A stretch of DNA of 64,000 nucleotides from Paenibacillus sp. YYML68 (GTDB lineage Bacteria > Bacillota > Bacilli > Paenibacillales > NBRC-103111). The stretch lies in assembly GCF_027923405.1 (NCBI RefSeq), contig NZ_BQYI01000001.1, positions 242,501 to 306,500 of the forward strand. Reading direction: 5' to 3'. Positions 29,596 to 39,748 of this stretch are shown here, in pieces. The notes under the pieces are model-generated. The model saw only the letters and a program-made list of their open reading frames with translations. It was not told the DNA's origin and searched no databases. The stretch's first letter is position 1; every line of letters begins with the position of its first letter. The translations under genes and the position numbers were made by a program.

Positions 29596-29775
29596 ATGCA
29601 CGATACGAAATATCGGAAGCTCGCGTTGACCCGTTGGGAGCAGGAACGAACGAAGGCTCAGCAGGAGCTGTCGGAGAGCAGTAGAAGAAGACTCGAATTG
29701 CTGTTTGATATGAAGGATTCGATCCTGCACATGCTGAATTCGCTGTCCATGAAGCGAAAGCAGCCTAAATCATAA
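29596..29775 (+). CDS. Small conserved-looking protein (59 aa)
   Basis: ATG 29596 follows GGAGGTGG; an in-frame ATG at 29581 precedes that site and is rejected. The product (MHDTKYRKLALTRWEQERT...) is charged and likely alpha-helical. Function unknown. A good promoter lies upstream and a bidirectional terminator downstream. Confidence 0.7.
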   Translation: MHDTKYRKLALTRWEQERTKAQQELSESSRRRLELLFDMKDSILHMLNSLSMKRKQPKS

Positions 29776-29792
29776 TGAAGCATACGCTCCTA

Positions 29793-29838
29793 TAAAAAAG
29801 CTCACCATCCGATCAGAACCGGAGGTGAGCTTATTGTT
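29793..29838. terminator. Bidirectional terminator between the 59-aa gene and sulP
   Basis: AAGCTCACC ... GGTGAGCTT with AAAAAA before and TTATTGTTTG after; it serves both converging genes. Confidence 0.85.
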
Positions 29839-29874
29839 TGTGAGCGAATCCAAGCCATGAATCGTGTAGCTGCC

Positions 29875-31323
29875 CTAGTGTCCTTGAGGTGAAGAGAGGC
29901 CAATGCGCTCTACAAGCGAACGACTTTCTTCATTAAGTCCGATGAGCTCTACAGATTTGTTCAGCTGCTTATACTTCACAAGTACTTTGGAGATCGCGGT
30001 TACCGCGGAATGGTCCCATACATGGGAGCCTGAGAAATCGATAATAATGCGTTCCGGATCGTCCTGCGCTTGAAACAGCAAGGTGAAGGAGGACGTCGTC
30101 GCGAAGAACAGCTGTCCTTGAATGTCATAGCGCTTCGTGCCGTTCGGCTGCACCGTTGTAACAGCGCGGATGCGGGCGATTTTCCAGGCGAAGATGAGAG
30201 CGCTCAGCACGACCCCGGCAAGAACGCCATAAGACAGGTCATGTGTCGCCACAACGATCGCAACGGTTACGAGCATTACGAGCGTATCGGCACGAGGAAT
30301 GCTGCGAATGTTACGCAGGAATCCCCAGTCGAACGTTCCGAAGGAAACCATGAACATGACACCGACGAGCGCGGCCATCGGAATGTCCTTGACGACATCG
30401 CCTAGCACGAGAATGAGAAAGATTAGGAACAGACCTGCGGTAAGCGTCGATAGCCGTGTTCGTCCACCAGACTTGACGTTAATGACAGACTGACCGATCA
30501 TTGCACAGCCGGCCATGCCGCCGAAGAAGCCAGTTACGACGTTCGCAACGCCTTGACCCTTGATCTCACGGTTCTTATCACTGGACGTATCGGTCATCTC
30601 ATCTACGATCGTTGCCGTCAGCAGCGATTCGAGTATGCCGACAAGGGCAAGTGAGATCGAGTAAGGCAATATGATCCATAGTGTCTCAAGCGACAGCATC
30701 ACCTCAGGTAGATGGAACACTGGCAGCGAGCTCGTCAGCTTGCCCATGTCGCCAACGGTACGTACATCCAGACCCAGCCCCATCGTAATGGCCGATACGA
30801 CGACGATAGCGACAAGTGCAGATGGAATAGCTCTCGTCACAAGTGGAAGTAAATAAATAATAGCAAGCGTCAGTGCGACGAGCGCATACATGATCCATCC
30901 TTGACCGGTGAAATGCACAAGCTGCGCCATGAAGATCAGGATCGCCAGCGCATTGACAAAGCCCGTCATGACCGATTGCGGTACGAATGTCACAAGCTGT
31001 CCGAGCCTTAGCAGGCCAAGCACATACTGTAGAATCCCCGCGAGTATGGAGGCTGCGAACAAATATTCGATGCCATGGTCCTTCACCAGATTGACCATCA
31101 GCAGCGCCATCGCTCCAGTGGCAGCGGAGATCATACCCGGTCTACCGCCGACGAAGGCGATCACAATCGCAATCGTGAACGATGCATACAGCCCGACCAT
31201 CGGATCGACACCCGCGATGATCGAGAATGCGATCGCTTCTGGGATTAGCGCTAATGCAACGGTCATGCCGGAGAGCAGGTCGTTCCTTGTGTTCGAGAAC
31301 CAGCCCGTATTCAGTTGTTTCAT
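29875..31323 (-). CDS. SulP family inorganic anion transporter
   Basis: A 482-residue membrane protein with ten or more hydrophobic segments and a C-terminal STAS domain (about residues 395-475, with [20 protein letters not shown]). The N-terminus [20 protein letters not shown] is the SulP signature. Members carry sulfate, bicarbonate or other anions; the substrate cannot be told from sequence, and no carbonic anhydrase gene is adjacent. Confidence 0.92.
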   Translation of the reverse strand: MKQLNTGWFSNTRNDLLSGMTVALALIPEAIAFSIIAGVDPMVGLYASFTIAIVIAFVGGRPGMISAATGAMALLMVNLVKDHGIEYLFAASILAGILQYVLGLLRLGQLVTFVPQSVMTGFVNALAILIFMAQLVHFTGQGWIMYALVALTLAIIYLLPLVTRAIPSALVAIVVVSAITMGLGLDVRTVGDMGKLTSSLPVFHLPEVMLSLETLWIILPYSISLALVGILESLLTATIVDEMTDTSSDKNREIKGQGVANVVTGFFGGMAGCAMIGQSVINVKSGGRTRLSTLTAGLFLIFLILVLGDVVKDIPMAALVGVMFMVSFGTFDWGFLRNIRSIPRADTLVMLVTVAIVVATHDLSYGVLAGVVLSALIFAWKIARIRAVTTVQPNGTKRYDIQGQLFFATTSSFTLLFQAQDDPERIIIDFSGSHVWDHSAVTAISKVLVKYKQLNKSVELIGLNEESRSLVERIGLSSPQGH

Positions 31324-31603
31324 TTCAATAAGATCCTCCTATATTCTAATAATATTGACTTTCCACTTTCAGAAAAGTCGGGGCCGATGTCTACAGGAAA
31401 GAATTATACCCGATTCTATACAGGTTGATCTAGCCATATAAAGACTATGTAAGCGTTTAAATGCATGCTTTTCTCTAAAATTCAACGTTTCTCTTATGTA
31501 ATCGTATATAGCCTGCTCTAAGCGATCCATACCTTTTTTCATAAACGCATAAAGAAACAGACTGTCCCGCTGAACTGAACGGGTGCAGCCTGTGAGGGAA
31601 GCT

Positions 31604-31864
31604 CTAGCCGTTCGGAGAACGACGCTTCTGACGAATGACCGTGAATCGGTCGATGAGATAACCAATGATCGTCCACGACACAATGGTCAGTGTATAGAGC
31701 CAGAACGGATTAATGTTCGTGTAGCTGAAGAACGGGTAGAACCAGGCCGGTACGCTAAAAGCGTAGAAGAGCAAGTAGATCGGATCGTATTCGTGTCCGA
31801 AAAAGTGAAGCACGCACAGTGCAGCCCCGATTATGGTGAATACGGTGGTAGCTCTATAATTCAT
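31604..31864 (-). CDS. Small membrane protein (86 aa)
   Basis: Begins MNYRATTVFTIIGAAL after GGAG seven bases upstream. Two to three hydrophobic segments (about residues 6-20, 28-45, 54-72) and a basic tail (RQKRRSPNG). No family recognised. Confidence 0.7.
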   Translation of the reverse strand: MNYRATTVFTIIGAALCVLHFFGHEYDPIYLLFYAFSVPAWFYPFFSYTNINPFWLYTLTIVSWTIIGYLIDRFTVIRQKRRSPNG

Positions 31865-31912
31865 AAGGATGCTCCTTCAGTAATCGTAGATATGTTGGTT
31901 GCAATCTTCATG

Positions 31913-31979
31913 AGCCCCCGTTCCAAGCCATATGCCTTCGAGAATAGCCTAGAACGCAGCCTCGAACGGGGGCAGCTCT
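31913..31979. repeat. Inverted repeat between two small genes
   Basis: GAGCCCCCGTTC and GAACGGGGGCAGCTC form a long stem around about 40 bases. It lies just after the yjzC-like gene on the minus strand and may be its terminator, though a T-run is lacking. Confidence 0.5.
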
Positions 31980-31982
31980 TCA

Positions 31983-32168
31983 CTAGCCGCGGAACACTTT
32001 CTTCCACTTGCGGTTATGATTGCTTGTCTCCGGGAAATGCTCGCCCTTCTTCAGCGTAATCATCTTCGGATTGTTAATTCCCATGTGGAAGGCGTCCTCG
32101 CCTACCTCCATATACTCGCCGTCATTCGGAGCTTTATCGCCCGGACGAAACTGACTCCATTCACCCAT
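31983..32168 (-). CDS. YjzC-like small protein
   Basis: A 61-residue protein with SQFRPGDKAPNDGEYMEVGE and GEHFPETSNHNRKWKKV, closely resembling the B. subtilis YjzC pattern. The ATG follows AGGAGGTGACC. The function of the family is unknown; the B. subtilis member is linked to late sporulation as far as I recall. Confidence 0.75.
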   Translation of the reverse strand: MGEWSQFRPGDKAPNDGEYMEVGEDAFHMGINNPKMITLKKGEHFPETSNHNRKWKKVFRG

Positions 32169-32289
32169 GTCAGGGTCACCTCCTGCTGAAAGATGTACCT
32201 ATATATTCTCCGATTCTGAGGCAGACCATGTTCCTCAATAATTGCCATTCATCACAAGGGGGCTTATGCGGCTGAAAGAGGGATTATGC

Positions 32290-32318
32290 TTGCGTTATTC
32301 AGCGAATTTTGCTATATT
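32290..32318 (+). promoter_or_regulatory. Sigma-A-type promoter of rpsF-ssb-rpsR
   Basis: TTGCGT, a 17-base spacer and TATATT, about 100 bp upstream of rpsF. Confidence 0.65.
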
Positions 32319-32344
32319 GTTTAGGTGCGAGTTTTGAGGTATCA

Positions 32345-32400
32345 ACGATTCTCGCTCCTTGCTCCTAACGGCATCAGCTGGATTAGGGGCCTTAGTCCAA
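32345..32400 (+). promoter_or_regulatory. Possible S6:S18 leader RNA structure
   Basis: GCTCCTAA-CGGCATCAGCTGGA-TTAGGGGC can form a stem-loop in the roughly 95-base leader of rpsF. Many bacteria carry an S6:S18-binding leader here that allows autoregulation; the match to that motif is by position and general form only. Confidence 0.35.
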
Positions 32401-32414
32401 AAGGAGGTGGCAAC

Positions 32415-32702
32415 ATGCGCAAATACGAAGTGATGTACATTATCCGTCCTGAGCTCGATCAAGAGGCTGTACAGGCTACGGTAGAGAAGTTCCAGAACAT
32501 CATCAACAACGGTGGCGAGGTTACAAAACAAGACCTGATGGGTAAGCGCCGTCTTGCGTATGAGATCAACAAGATTCGTGACGGTCATTTTGTGTTGGTT
32601 CATTTCAACGCGAACAATGACGTCGTTAACGAGCTTGACCGTGTAATGAAGATTTCGGATGAAATCATTCGTTTCCTGATCGTTCGTGACGTAGTCGCTT
32701 AA
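32415..32702 (+). CDS. rpsF: 30S ribosomal protein S6
   Basis: A 95-residue protein, MRKYEVMYIIRPELDQE..., full length for S6. The ATG at 32415 follows AAGGAGGTGG; the upstream open frame is leader. First gene of the rpsF-ssb-rpsR operon. Confidence 0.97.
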   Translation: MRKYEVMYIIRPELDQEAVQATVEKFQNIINNGGEVTKQDLMGKRRLAYEINKIRDGHFVLVHFNANNDVVNELDRVMKISDEIIRFLIVRDVVA

Positions 32703-32777
32703 ATCGGCTTATTGTTGTAATCAAGCAGGCTGTCGGAATGCTAAAGCGTCAGACAGTGATTCCGGGAGGGAATACGG

Positions 32778-33272
32778 ATGTTGAATCGTGTCATTCTGAT
32801 CGGCAGACTTACACGTGACCCAGAACTGCGCTATACACCTGCAGGCGTAGCTGTAACCCAGTTCACAATTGCAGTAGATCGCCCGTTCTCGAATAACCAG
32901 GGCAATCGCGAGGCCGACTTCATTCCGGTCGTCACTTGGCGCCAGCTGGCAGAGACTTGTGCGAATTATCTTCGCAAGGGTCGACTGACCGCTGTCGAGG
33001 GCCGCATTCAAGTACGCACATATGACAACAATGAGGGCAAGCGCGTATACGTGACTGAAGTCATTGCAGATAATGTACGTTTCTTGGAATCGGCGAACAG
33101 TGCCAATCGTGAAGAAGGCAGCTCGGGACCTAGCTATAGCGGTGGCGGCGGTGGTGGTAGCAGCGCTGGCGGTGGTAATCGTGGAGGCTTCGGCGGAGGA
33201 CGCGACAACCAGGATCCATTCCAGGATGACGGTCGGCCGATTGACATTTCCGATGATGATTTGCCGTTCTAG
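32778..33272 (+). CDS. ssb: Single-stranded DNA-binding protein
   Basis: SSB coats single-stranded DNA and recruits repair and replication partners through its tip. The OB fold begins [21 protein letters not shown], a Gly-rich linker lies at about residues 115-145, and the C-terminal tip is ISDDDLPF. 164 residues, between rpsF and rpsR as expected. Confidence 0.97.
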   Translation: MLNRVILIGRLTRDPELRYTPAGVAVTQFTIAVDRPFSNNQGNREADFIPVVTWRQLAETCANYLRKGRLTAVEGRIQVRTYDNNEGKRVYVTEVIADNVRFLESANSANREEGSSGPSYSGGGGGGSSAGGGNRGGFGGGRDNQDPFQDDGRPIDISDDDLPF

Positions 33273-33313
33273 GACGGCTCGGAATGAATCTAACGTAGAA
33301 AGGATGGAGAACA

Positions 33314-33604
33314 ATGGCATTTGAAAAAAGAGAGCGTTCTGAAGACCGCGGCGAGCGCGGCGAAAGAAAGTTCGGCGGACGTGGCAAAAAAGGCGGCAAG
33401 CGCCGTAAAGTTTGCTTCTTCACCGTCAACAAAATCAAGCACATCGACTACAAAGACATTGAAACGCTCAAGAAGTTCATCTCGGAGCGCGGTAAAATTC
33501 TTCCACGTCGTGTGACTGGAACATCCGCTAAATATCAGCGTGCCCTGACGATCGCAATTAAGCGTGCTCGTCAAATCGCATTGCTGCCTTATACAACGGA
33601 ATAG
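33314..33604 (+). CDS. rpsR: 30S ribosomal protein S18
   Basis: Core [31 protein letters not shown] in pieces and [20 protein letters not shown] are diagnostic. The N-terminus is a longer than usual charged Arg/Gly-rich extension (about 25 residues). 96 residues in all. A strong terminator follows. Confidence 0.97.
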   Translation: MAFEKRERSEDRGERGERKFGGRGKKGGKRRKVCFFTVNKIKHIDYKDIETLKKFISERGKILPRRVTGTSAKYQRALTIAIKRARQIALLPYTTE

Positions 33605-33622
33605 GATTCAAGCGCAGTACCC

Positions 33623-33664
33623 AAGGAGACAAGGCTGATTCGTTCAGTCTTGTCTCCTTTTTTC
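33623..33664 (+). terminator. Terminator of rpsF-ssb-rpsR
   Basis: AAGGAGACAAG ... CTTGTCTCCTT followed by TTTT. Confidence 0.9.
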
Positions 33665-33791
33665 ATGCGAGGACGTTCCTACACGATCTCTATACGTGCA
33701 CGGTTTGTTTTTGTTATAGGAACGTTCATGTTATGATGAAGAAGCGGGTAAACAAGCATGCGTTGTGATGAACAGAAAGGCAGGGAGAACG

Positions 33792-34208
33792 TTGAATATT
33801 GCTTTTTTTCTTGTGCCTAAGGAGCAGGTTATTTATTTATCCCCTCATTCGACGATTCGCCAGGCACTAGAGCGTATGGAATACCATCGATATTCGGCTG
33901 TACCCCTCGTGGACGAGCATGGCCGTTATGTAGGAACGATTACCGAAGGTGACCTGCTGTGGAAGCTGAAGCGCTCGCCAGAGATCGGGTTCGACAATGC
34001 GCATCGCGTACAGCTGACCGAGGTGCCGCAGCATATGCAGATCAGGCCGGTCCATATTAATCAACAGATGCAGGACTTGATTACGCTCGCCACGAACCAG
34101 AACTACGTGCCTGTTGTCGATGATAACGGCGTCTTCATCGGCATTATACGTCGCCGCGAGATCATTGATTATTGCTTCAAGCTGTGGCAGTCGGAGCAAA
34201 AGGTGTAG
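33792..34208 (+). CDS. CBS domain protein
   Basis: A protein of 138 residues with two CBS repeats (STIRQALERMEYHRYSAVPLVDEHGRYVGTITEGDLLW in pieces; and NYVPVVDDNGVFIGIIRRREII). I chose TTG 33792 (NIAFFLVPKEQV) because GGGAG lies just upstream; the in-frame GTG at 33765 precedes it. CBS pairs bind adenosine nucleotides; the partner is unknown. Confidence 0.85.
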   Translation: MNIAFFLVPKEQVIYLSPHSTIRQALERMEYHRYSAVPLVDEHGRYVGTITEGDLLWKLKRSPEIGFDNAHRVQLTEVPQHMQIRPVHINQQMQDLITLATNQNYVPVVDDNGVFIGIIRRREIIDYCFKLWQSEQKV

Positions 34209-34256
34209 AAACTGTGGTATAATCAACTAAATGCCGAGATAAGGGGAGATAGCGGC

Positions 34257-34568
34257 GTGACTTTTATGGATAAGGATGTAGACCTCGCGAAGCGGGCCAA
34301 AATTATTGAGTGGCTGAAGACGGAGCTCGTGGATCAAATGGCGCACTTGCTGAAGGGCATATGGGAAGGAAGCCATCATAAAATCATAGACGGTCTTGCA
34401 AGTCTCATCGCCTGCTGCTACATACTCGGAAGACGCCTCGGCATTTCGCTGCGCGCTTTGGATGAAGCGGTACTGGATAAGATGAAGAAGCATCGCGAGG
34501 AAGGTCACCAGCTAGAGGACTGGTATGGTGATATTTCGGCGTTAGAAGATCATTTGCGTAAGAGGTGA
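34257..34568 (+). CDS. MazG-like family protein
   Basis: A 103-residue protein with an all-helical MazG-like core (AKIIEWLKTELVDQMAHLLKGIWEG, GLASLIACCYILGRRLGIS). MazG folds hydrolyse nucleoside triphosphates, but this short branch lacks clear catalytic acidic clusters, so activity is unproved. The start is GTG after GGGGAG. It overlaps the next gene. Confidence 0.75.
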   Translation: MTFMDKDVDLAKRAKIIEWLKTELVDQMAHLLKGIWEGSHHKIIDGLASLIACCYILGRRLGISLRALDEAVLDKMKKHREEGHQLEDWYGDISALEDHLRKR

Positions 34569-34573
34569 ACGAA

Positions 34574-35509
34574 TTGCAGGAATCGCGTGTGCCGCGCATG
34601 CTCGGGGTGAGCATTATTTATGCGCTGTTGCTTGTTTCGCTTATCGTCCCGCTGCTCGGACTGGCATCCTTGTTCGTTCTGCTGGTGCCTGTGTTGCTGT
34701 TGTATGTGCGGCTCGGGACAAAATCGTTTCTTATCCATTATATCGGGGCACTCGCCCTTGCTTATGTGCTCGGCTCCGTCCTGATCGGGGGGTGGCTCGG
34801 AGCGCTGTTCGTCGCCATCTCGCTGTTCCTGCTGCCGCCTGCCATTCAGATGGGCAACCAGTATCGGAAGAAAGCATCGGCGCGTGCGGTGATGACAGCA
34901 GGTGTGCTGACCTTGCTCGGCGAGCTGCTGATCAGCTTGCTCGTGGCGGACCTGCTCGGGCTCAATCCGACAGGTGAGCTGAAGCAGCTGATGAGAGAAT
35001 CGTTCCAGCTCTACTCGCCGCAGATGCAGGAGCTGCTGCAGCTCGATATCGAGACGCTGGCGAGTGTAACGGTTCAGATGCTGCCGCTCTATATGATCTC
35101 TATCTCGCTCCTGTACATTATGGTGTCCCACACGGTGACGAGAAGGCTGCTCGTTCGATACGGAGAGCAGGCAGCGGCATTCCGTCCGGTGAAGGATTGG
35201 ATGCTGCCGAAGTCGTTCGTCTGGATCTATGTGCTGGCGCTTATTGCAGAATTATTCGTGCAGGATTCGAGCTCGGGGATGTTCACGATTGTCGTTAATC
35301 TTGTGCCGCTGCTGAGTACGGCGTTCGCGTTCCAAGGCATCTCCTTCTTGTTCTTCACCGCTTATACGAAGGGATGGAACAAGGCGCTGCCGATTACGGG
35401 AATCGTGCTGCTGTTCGTCTTTCCTCCAGTGTTCTTCCTACTCAGTCTGCTCGGGGTATTTGACGTATCATTCCCAATTCGCGATCGGATGACGCACAAG
35501 GGATCATGA
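34574..35509 (+). CDS. DUF2232 membrane protein (YybS-like)
   Basis: A polytopic membrane protein of about 311 residues with eight or so hydrophobic segments. Sequence type and its place directly upstream of gdpP-rplI match YybS of B. subtilis. AGAGGTG just upstream favours TTG 34574; GTG 34565 lies within that motif. Function unknown. Confidence 0.85.
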   Translation: MQESRVPRMLGVSIIYALLLVSLIVPLLGLASLFVLLVPVLLLYVRLGTKSFLIHYIGALALAYVLGSVLIGGWLGALFVAISLFLLPPAIQMGNQYRKKASARAVMTAGVLTLLGELLISLLVADLLGLNPTGELKQLMRESFQLYSPQMQELLQLDIETLASVTVQMLPLYMISISLLYIMVSHTVTRRLLVRYGEQAAAFRPVKDWMLPKSFVWIYVLALIAELFVQDSSSGMFTIVVNLVPLLSTAFAFQGISFLFFTAYTKGWNKALPITGIVLLFVFPPVFFLLSLLGVFDVSFPIRDRMTHKGS

Positions 35510-35522
35510 GGGGGATCGAACA

Positions 35523-37484
35523 ATGCCGAAGTTTCTAATGAAGCGCAGGCATGGCTTGCCCATGTACGGCGTATTCGCTTTCGTCCTTATGCTGAACGGT
35601 CTCCTTGCGCTGTTCGTATGGCAGCTCGCTATCGTTACACTGCTCGTCAGCGGGGCTCTAGCGTTCTATACATTCCGCGCGGAGTCAGCCTTCCGGAGCG
35701 ATCTGAACGACTATGTCACGACCTTGTCCCATCGGGTGAAGAAGGCCGGCACGGATGTTCTGCATGAGATGCCGCTAGGCGTTCTGCTCTATAATGAAGA
35801 GCGAATCATCGAATGGCACAATCCGTACGTGGCTCGCATGCTCGGCAAGGATACGTTAATCGGTGAGCCGCTGCTGGAGCTGTTTCCTAGTCTCAAGGGA
35901 CGTAAGGACAAGGAGCCGCGGATCGAGATTACCGTAGATAAGCTTATTTACGAGGTGCTGATTAAGGCAGAGGAGCGCCTCTTGTATTTCACACACATTA
36001 CGCCGATGAAGACGCTTCAGCTGAAGCTGGAGGAAGAGCAGCTGGCGATGGGTATAGTGATGATGGATAACTTGGACGAGGCGTCGCAAGGACTTGACGA
36101 TCAGCAGCGAAGCTTGATGCTGGCGAAGGTGACGGGCGAGATTAACGACTGGGCCCAGAAGCATCAGATTTATTTGCGCCGAACAGCTTCGGATCGGTAC
36201 TTGCTCCTTACGGATTACAAAGGGCTGAAGCAGCTGGAGCAGTCTCGCTTCGAGCTGCTGGATGAGGTGCGTGACCTGACGATTGAGAATAAGCTGCCGG
36301 TGACGTTGAGCATCGGTATTGCATCAGGCGCGTCGACGTATCCGGAGCTCGGGCTATGGGCGCAGACGAGCCTTGATATGGCGCTCGGACGCGGGGGCGA
36401 CCAAGCGGCGGTGAAGGTCGGAGAGCGGCTGTCCTTCTACGGCGGCAGAACGAATGCGATGGAGAAGCGAACGCGAGTTCGGGCTCGTGTCATCTCCCAT
36501 GCGCTGCGTGACTTGATTAAGGATAGCGACAATGTCATGATTATGGGCCATAAGCTGCCGGATATGGATGCCATCGGGGCGGCGATTGGCGTGCTGAAGA
36601 TGACGCATGTCAGCAACAAGGAAGGCTACATCGTGCTAGAGGGTGTCAATCCTGGTATTCAGAAGCTGATGGAGCTGGTCCACGAGGATGAGAAGCTGAA
36701 CCGCTGGTTCATTACACCGGAGCAGGCGCTGCAGGTGAGCTCGTCGCGAACGCTTACAGTCGTTGTTGATACGCACCGGGCATCGATGACGCCGGAGCCG
36801 AGGCTGCTGCAAATTACGCAGCGCAAGGTCGTCATCGACCACCATCGGCGCAGCGAGGAGTTCATACAGGACGCGACGCTCGTCTACATGGAGCCCTACG
36901 CGTCGTCCACCTGTGAGCTCGTTACCGAGCTGCTGCCGTACTTCCATGATCGGCTTACGATGGGGGTGCTGGAGGCAACGACGCTGCTCGCAGGCATCGT
37001 CGTCGATACGAAGAGCTTCAGCCTTCGTACAGGCGCTCGTACGTTCGAGGCGGCCTCGTACCTCAGGCGCAATGGGGCCGATTCATCGCTCATTCAGCGT
37101 CTGCTGAAGGAGGACCTCGATCATTATATTAAGAAATCAGAGATCATCAAGAACGCGGTTGTAATCTTCGACCATATTGCATTGTCCGTCACCGAGCCGG
37201 GACGTAAATATTCTCAGTTGATCATTGCGCAAGTAGCTGATACATTGTTAACGATGACAGGTATCATGGCGTCGTTCGTCATTAGCGAGCGACCGGACGG
37301 GTTAATCGGAATTAGTGCTCGTTCGCTTGGACAGATGAATGTACAGATCATCATGGAGCGAATGGGCGGTGGCGGGCATCTCACGAATGCCGCGACTCAA
37401 ATAGAGGGAACTGTAGCCGAGGCGACGCAGCGGCTGAAGCAAATATTGAACGAGATACACGCAGAGGAGGGGCTATTCGAATGA
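35523..37484 (+). CDS. gdpP: Cyclic-di-AMP phosphodiesterase GdpP
   Basis: Membrane-bound enzyme that degrades c-di-AMP and so affects osmotic balance and beta-lactam tolerance. Two N-terminal transmembrane segments (about residues 15-50) precede a PAS-like domain, a degenerate GGDEF domain (about 170-300), the DHH domain with [20 protein letters not shown] and DHHRRSE, and a DHHA1 domain ending [12 protein letters not shown]. All catalytic DHH residues seem present. 653 residues. Its stop overlaps the rplI start (ATGA). Confidence 0.95.
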   Translation: MPKFLMKRRHGLPMYGVFAFVLMLNGLLALFVWQLAIVTLLVSGALAFYTFRAESAFRSDLNDYVTTLSHRVKKAGTDVLHEMPLGVLLYNEERIIEWHNPYVARMLGKDTLIGEPLLELFPSLKGRKDKEPRIEITVDKLIYEVLIKAEERLLYFTHITPMKTLQLKLEEEQLAMGIVMMDNLDEASQGLDDQQRSLMLAKVTGEINDWAQKHQIYLRRTASDRYLLLTDYKGLKQLEQSRFELLDEVRDLTIENKLPVTLSIGIASGASTYPELGLWAQTSLDMALGRGGDQAAVKVGERLSFYGGRTNAMEKRTRVRARVISHALRDLIKDSDNVMIMGHKLPDMDAIGAAIGVLKMTHVSNKEGYIVLEGVNPGIQKLMELVHEDEKLNRWFITPEQALQVSSSRTLTVVVDTHRASMTPEPRLLQITQRKVVIDHHRRSEEFIQDATLVYMEPYASSTCELVTELLPYFHDRLTMGVLEATTLLAGIVVDTKSFSLRTGARTFEAASYLRRNGADSSLIQRLLKEDLDHYIKKSEIIKNAVVIFDHIALSVTEPGRKYSQLIIAQVADTLLTMTGIMASFVISERPDGLIGISARSLGQMNVQIIMERMGGGGHLTNAATQIEGTVAEATQRLKQILNEIHAEEGLFE

Positions 37485-37924
37485 AGGTTATTTTGTTGAA
37501 GGATGTTAAGGGTCAAGGCAAGAAGGGCGAAGTGAAGGAAGTATCTGAAGGGTACGCACAGAACTTCCTGTTCAAGCAAAATCTCGCCGCGCCAGCAAGC
37601 GAAGGTGCGATGAAGGTGATCGATCAGCAGAAGAAGGCTGAGGAGCGCAAGAAGGCCGAGGAGAAGGCCGCGGCCGAGGAGCTTGGACGCAAGCTCGCGG
37701 AGACGACGGTACAGCTGAAGGCAAAGTCCGGTACCGATGGCCGCCTGTTCGGCGCGATCTCGAACAAGCAGGTAGCCGAAGCACTGGAGAAGCTTGGATA
37801 TAAATTGGACAAGCGTAAAATTATGATGAACGATCCGATTCGTACGCTTGGCGTGACAGAGGTAGCCGTGAAGCTGCATCCGGAGGTTAGCACGAAGCTG
37901 AAGGTGCATGTGACAGAGGAATAA
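37481..37924 (+). CDS. rplI: 50S ribosomal protein L9
   Basis: [30 protein letters not shown] is the L9 N-terminal signature, here in pieces; a long connecting helix and the C-terminal RNA-binding domain follow. 147 residues. It overlaps gdpP by four bases, indicating translational coupling. Confidence 0.97.
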   Translation: MKVILLKDVKGQGKKGEVKEVSEGYAQNFLFKQNLAAPASEGAMKVIDQQKKAEERKKAEEKAAAEELGRKLAETTVQLKAKSGTDGRLFGAISNKQVAEALEKLGYKLDKRKIMMNDPIRTLGVTEVAVKLHPEVSTKLKVHVTEE

Positions 37925-37964
37925 GCGGACGGGCTGAGGTGCTGAACGTCTATGGAAGTCGAGT

Positions 37965-37995
37965 TAGCCGGTGTGAAGGTCATGCCGGCTTTTCA
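37965..37995 (+). terminator. Terminator after rplI
   Basis: AGCCGG ... CCGGCT followed by TTTC. Confidence 0.6.
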
Positions 37996-38042
37996 TATTG
38001 CAGAAAGTAAGAAAAGTATCCTGAAGTCAGGGGGATCAACGG

Positions 38043-39410
38043 ATGAATGAGAGCCTGTTTATGGATCGCATACCCCCGCAAAACATAGAGGCTGAGCAAG
38101 CGGTATTGGGTGCGATTCTGCTTGACGGCGATGCGCTCGTTACGGCGATGGAGCGGGTGAACGGCGAAGACTTCTATCGTGGGGCTCACCAGCGAATCTA
38201 CGAGGCGATGATCGAAATTGCCGAAGCGAATGAGCCGGTTGACCTCGTGACGCTGACGGCGCGTCTGCAGGATAAGCAGCAGCTGGAGGAGGTCGGCGGG
38301 ATTACGTACTTGTCCCAGCTGGCCCATTCGGTGCCGACGGCCGCGAACGTCGATTATTACGCGCAGATCGTGGAAGAGAAGTCGATGCTGCGCCGATTAA
38401 TTCGTGCGGCGACCCAGATCGTGACGAACGGCTACGCCGGTGAGGATGAGGTCGGTACACTGCTGAGCGACGCCGAGCAGCGCATTATGGAGATTTCGCA
38501 GGCGCGCTCGGGCTCCGGCTTCATCGCGATCAAGGACGTCCTTATGGAAGTATTCGATAAGGTGGAGATGCTGTACAACCAGAAGGGGAGCACGACCGGT
38601 ATACGCTCCGGCTTCTCTGATCTTGATAAGATGACGTCGGGCTTCCAGCGGTCTGACCTGATTATCGTGGCAGCGCGTCCTTCCGTAGGTAAGACGGCAT
38701 TCGCGCTGAACATCGCTCAGAATGTCGGGGTGCGGGAGAAGGAGACGGTGGCGATCTTCAGCCTCGAGATGGGCGCCGCTCAGCTCGTACAGCGTATGAT
38801 CTGCGCCGAGGCGAACGTCGATGCGGGACGCATGCGGACGGGCTTCCTGGAGTCGGACGATTGGGAGAAGCTGACGATGGCGATCGGCTCGCTGTCTGAG
38901 GCGAATATCTACATCGACGATTCTCCTTCCGTTACAGTGGCAGACATCAGAGCGAAGTGCAGGCGTCTGAAGAAGGAGAAGGGACTGGGGATGATTCTGA
39001 TCGACTACCTGCAGCTCATTCACGGACGCGGCAAGGGCGATAACCGTCAGCAAGAAGTATCTGAGATCTCGCGTACGCTGAAGCAGATTGCCCGTGAGCT
39101 CGACGTGCCGGTCATTGCGCTGTCACAGCTTAGCCGCGGCGTCGAGCAGCGTCAGGATAAGCGTCCGATGATGTCTGACCTTCGTGAATCCGGATCGATC
39201 GAGCAGGATGCCGATATCGTAGCGTTCTTGTACCGCGATGATTATTACGACAAGGAATCAGAGAAGAAGAACATTATCGAGATCATTATCGCCAAGCAAC
39301 GTAACGGCCCGGTCGGCACGGTCGAGCTGGCGTTCCTGAAGAACTATAACAAGTTCGTCGGCCTGGATCGGTCCCATTCGGAGCCTCCGCCGATGGCGAA
39401 GTCGTCGTAA
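38043..39410 (+). CDS. dnaB: Replicative DNA helicase DnaB (DnaC of Bacillus)
   Basis: Hexameric fork helicase. The N-terminal domain begins DRIPPQNIEAEQAVLGAILLD; the RecA-like domain has Walker A ARPSVGKTAFALN, SLEMGAAQLVQRM, and LIDYLQLIHGRG. 455 residues with no intein. The rplI-dnaB-purA order is typical of Bacillales. Confidence 0.97.
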   Translation: MNESLFMDRIPPQNIEAEQAVLGAILLDGDALVTAMERVNGEDFYRGAHQRIYEAMIEIAEANEPVDLVTLTARLQDKQQLEEVGGITYLSQLAHSVPTAANVDYYAQIVEEKSMLRRLIRAATQIVTNGYAGEDEVGTLLSDAEQRIMEISQARSGSGFIAIKDVLMEVFDKVEMLYNQKGSTTGIRSGFSDLDKMTSGFQRSDLIIVAARPSVGKTAFALNIAQNVGVREKETVAIFSLEMGAAQLVQRMICAEANVDAGRMRTGFLESDDWEKLTMAIGSLSEANIYIDDSPSVTVADIRAKCRRLKKEKGLGMILIDYLQLIHGRGKGDNRQQEVSEISRTLKQIARELDVPVIALSQLSRGVEQRQDKRPMMSDLRESGSIEQDADIVAFLYRDDYYDKESEKKNIIEIIIAKQRNGPVGTVELAFLKNYNKFVGLDRSHSEPPPMAKSS

Positions 39411-39481
39411 GCAGAGAGCCTGAACAATTTGAACAGAAGCATTGGCAATGATCCATTTTATTAATAGTCACTTCATTGTCG

Positions 39482-39514
39482 GAGGGCTCTTCCTTATCGG
39501 GAGAGCTCTCTTTC
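39482..39514 (+). terminator. Possible terminator after dnaB
   Basis: GAGGGCTCT ... AGAGCTCTC imperfect hairpin followed by TTTCG. Confidence 0.5.
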
Positions 39515-39609
39515 GTGCGCATAGGCAGGGTAGCTCAAGGGAATGGTAATATGCGGACACGGGCTGATGTGCAAGGAAACGGTTTTATGCGGCTTTAATA
39601 TGGTTTGCG

Positions 39610-39683
39610 ATTTCCGAACATTACATGGACGAGCGTTTAGATTGTTCGTTTTTATTGACTTTGGATAACAGGACTGCTAAACT
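39610..39683 (+). promoter_or_regulatory. PurR double PurBox and promoter of purA
   Basis: ATTTCCGAACATT at 39610-39622 fits the Bacillus PurBox consensus AWWWCCGAACWWT fully. An inverted second box, ATTGTTCGTTTTT (39641-39653), fits with one mismatch, 18 bases later. Immediately after it come TTGACT (39655-39660), a 17-base spacer and TAAACT (39678-39683). This is the layout of PurR-controlled promoters such as purA of B. subtilis, where PRPP relieves repression. Confidence 0.8.
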
Positions 39684-39748
39684 ATTCATGGCGTATTGTG
39701 CCTATTAGGCAAATCATGGGTGGTTTCCACCACACGGGGGTAGTGTGA

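Noticed and set aside
31369-31683. 104-aa minus-strand frame upstream of sulP
   Set aside because: No ribosome binding site or domain, and it overlaps the convincing 86-aa membrane protein gene.
38043-39410. Intein in dnaB (and in gyrA)
   Set aside because: Both proteins have normal lengths with uninterrupted catalytic motifs.
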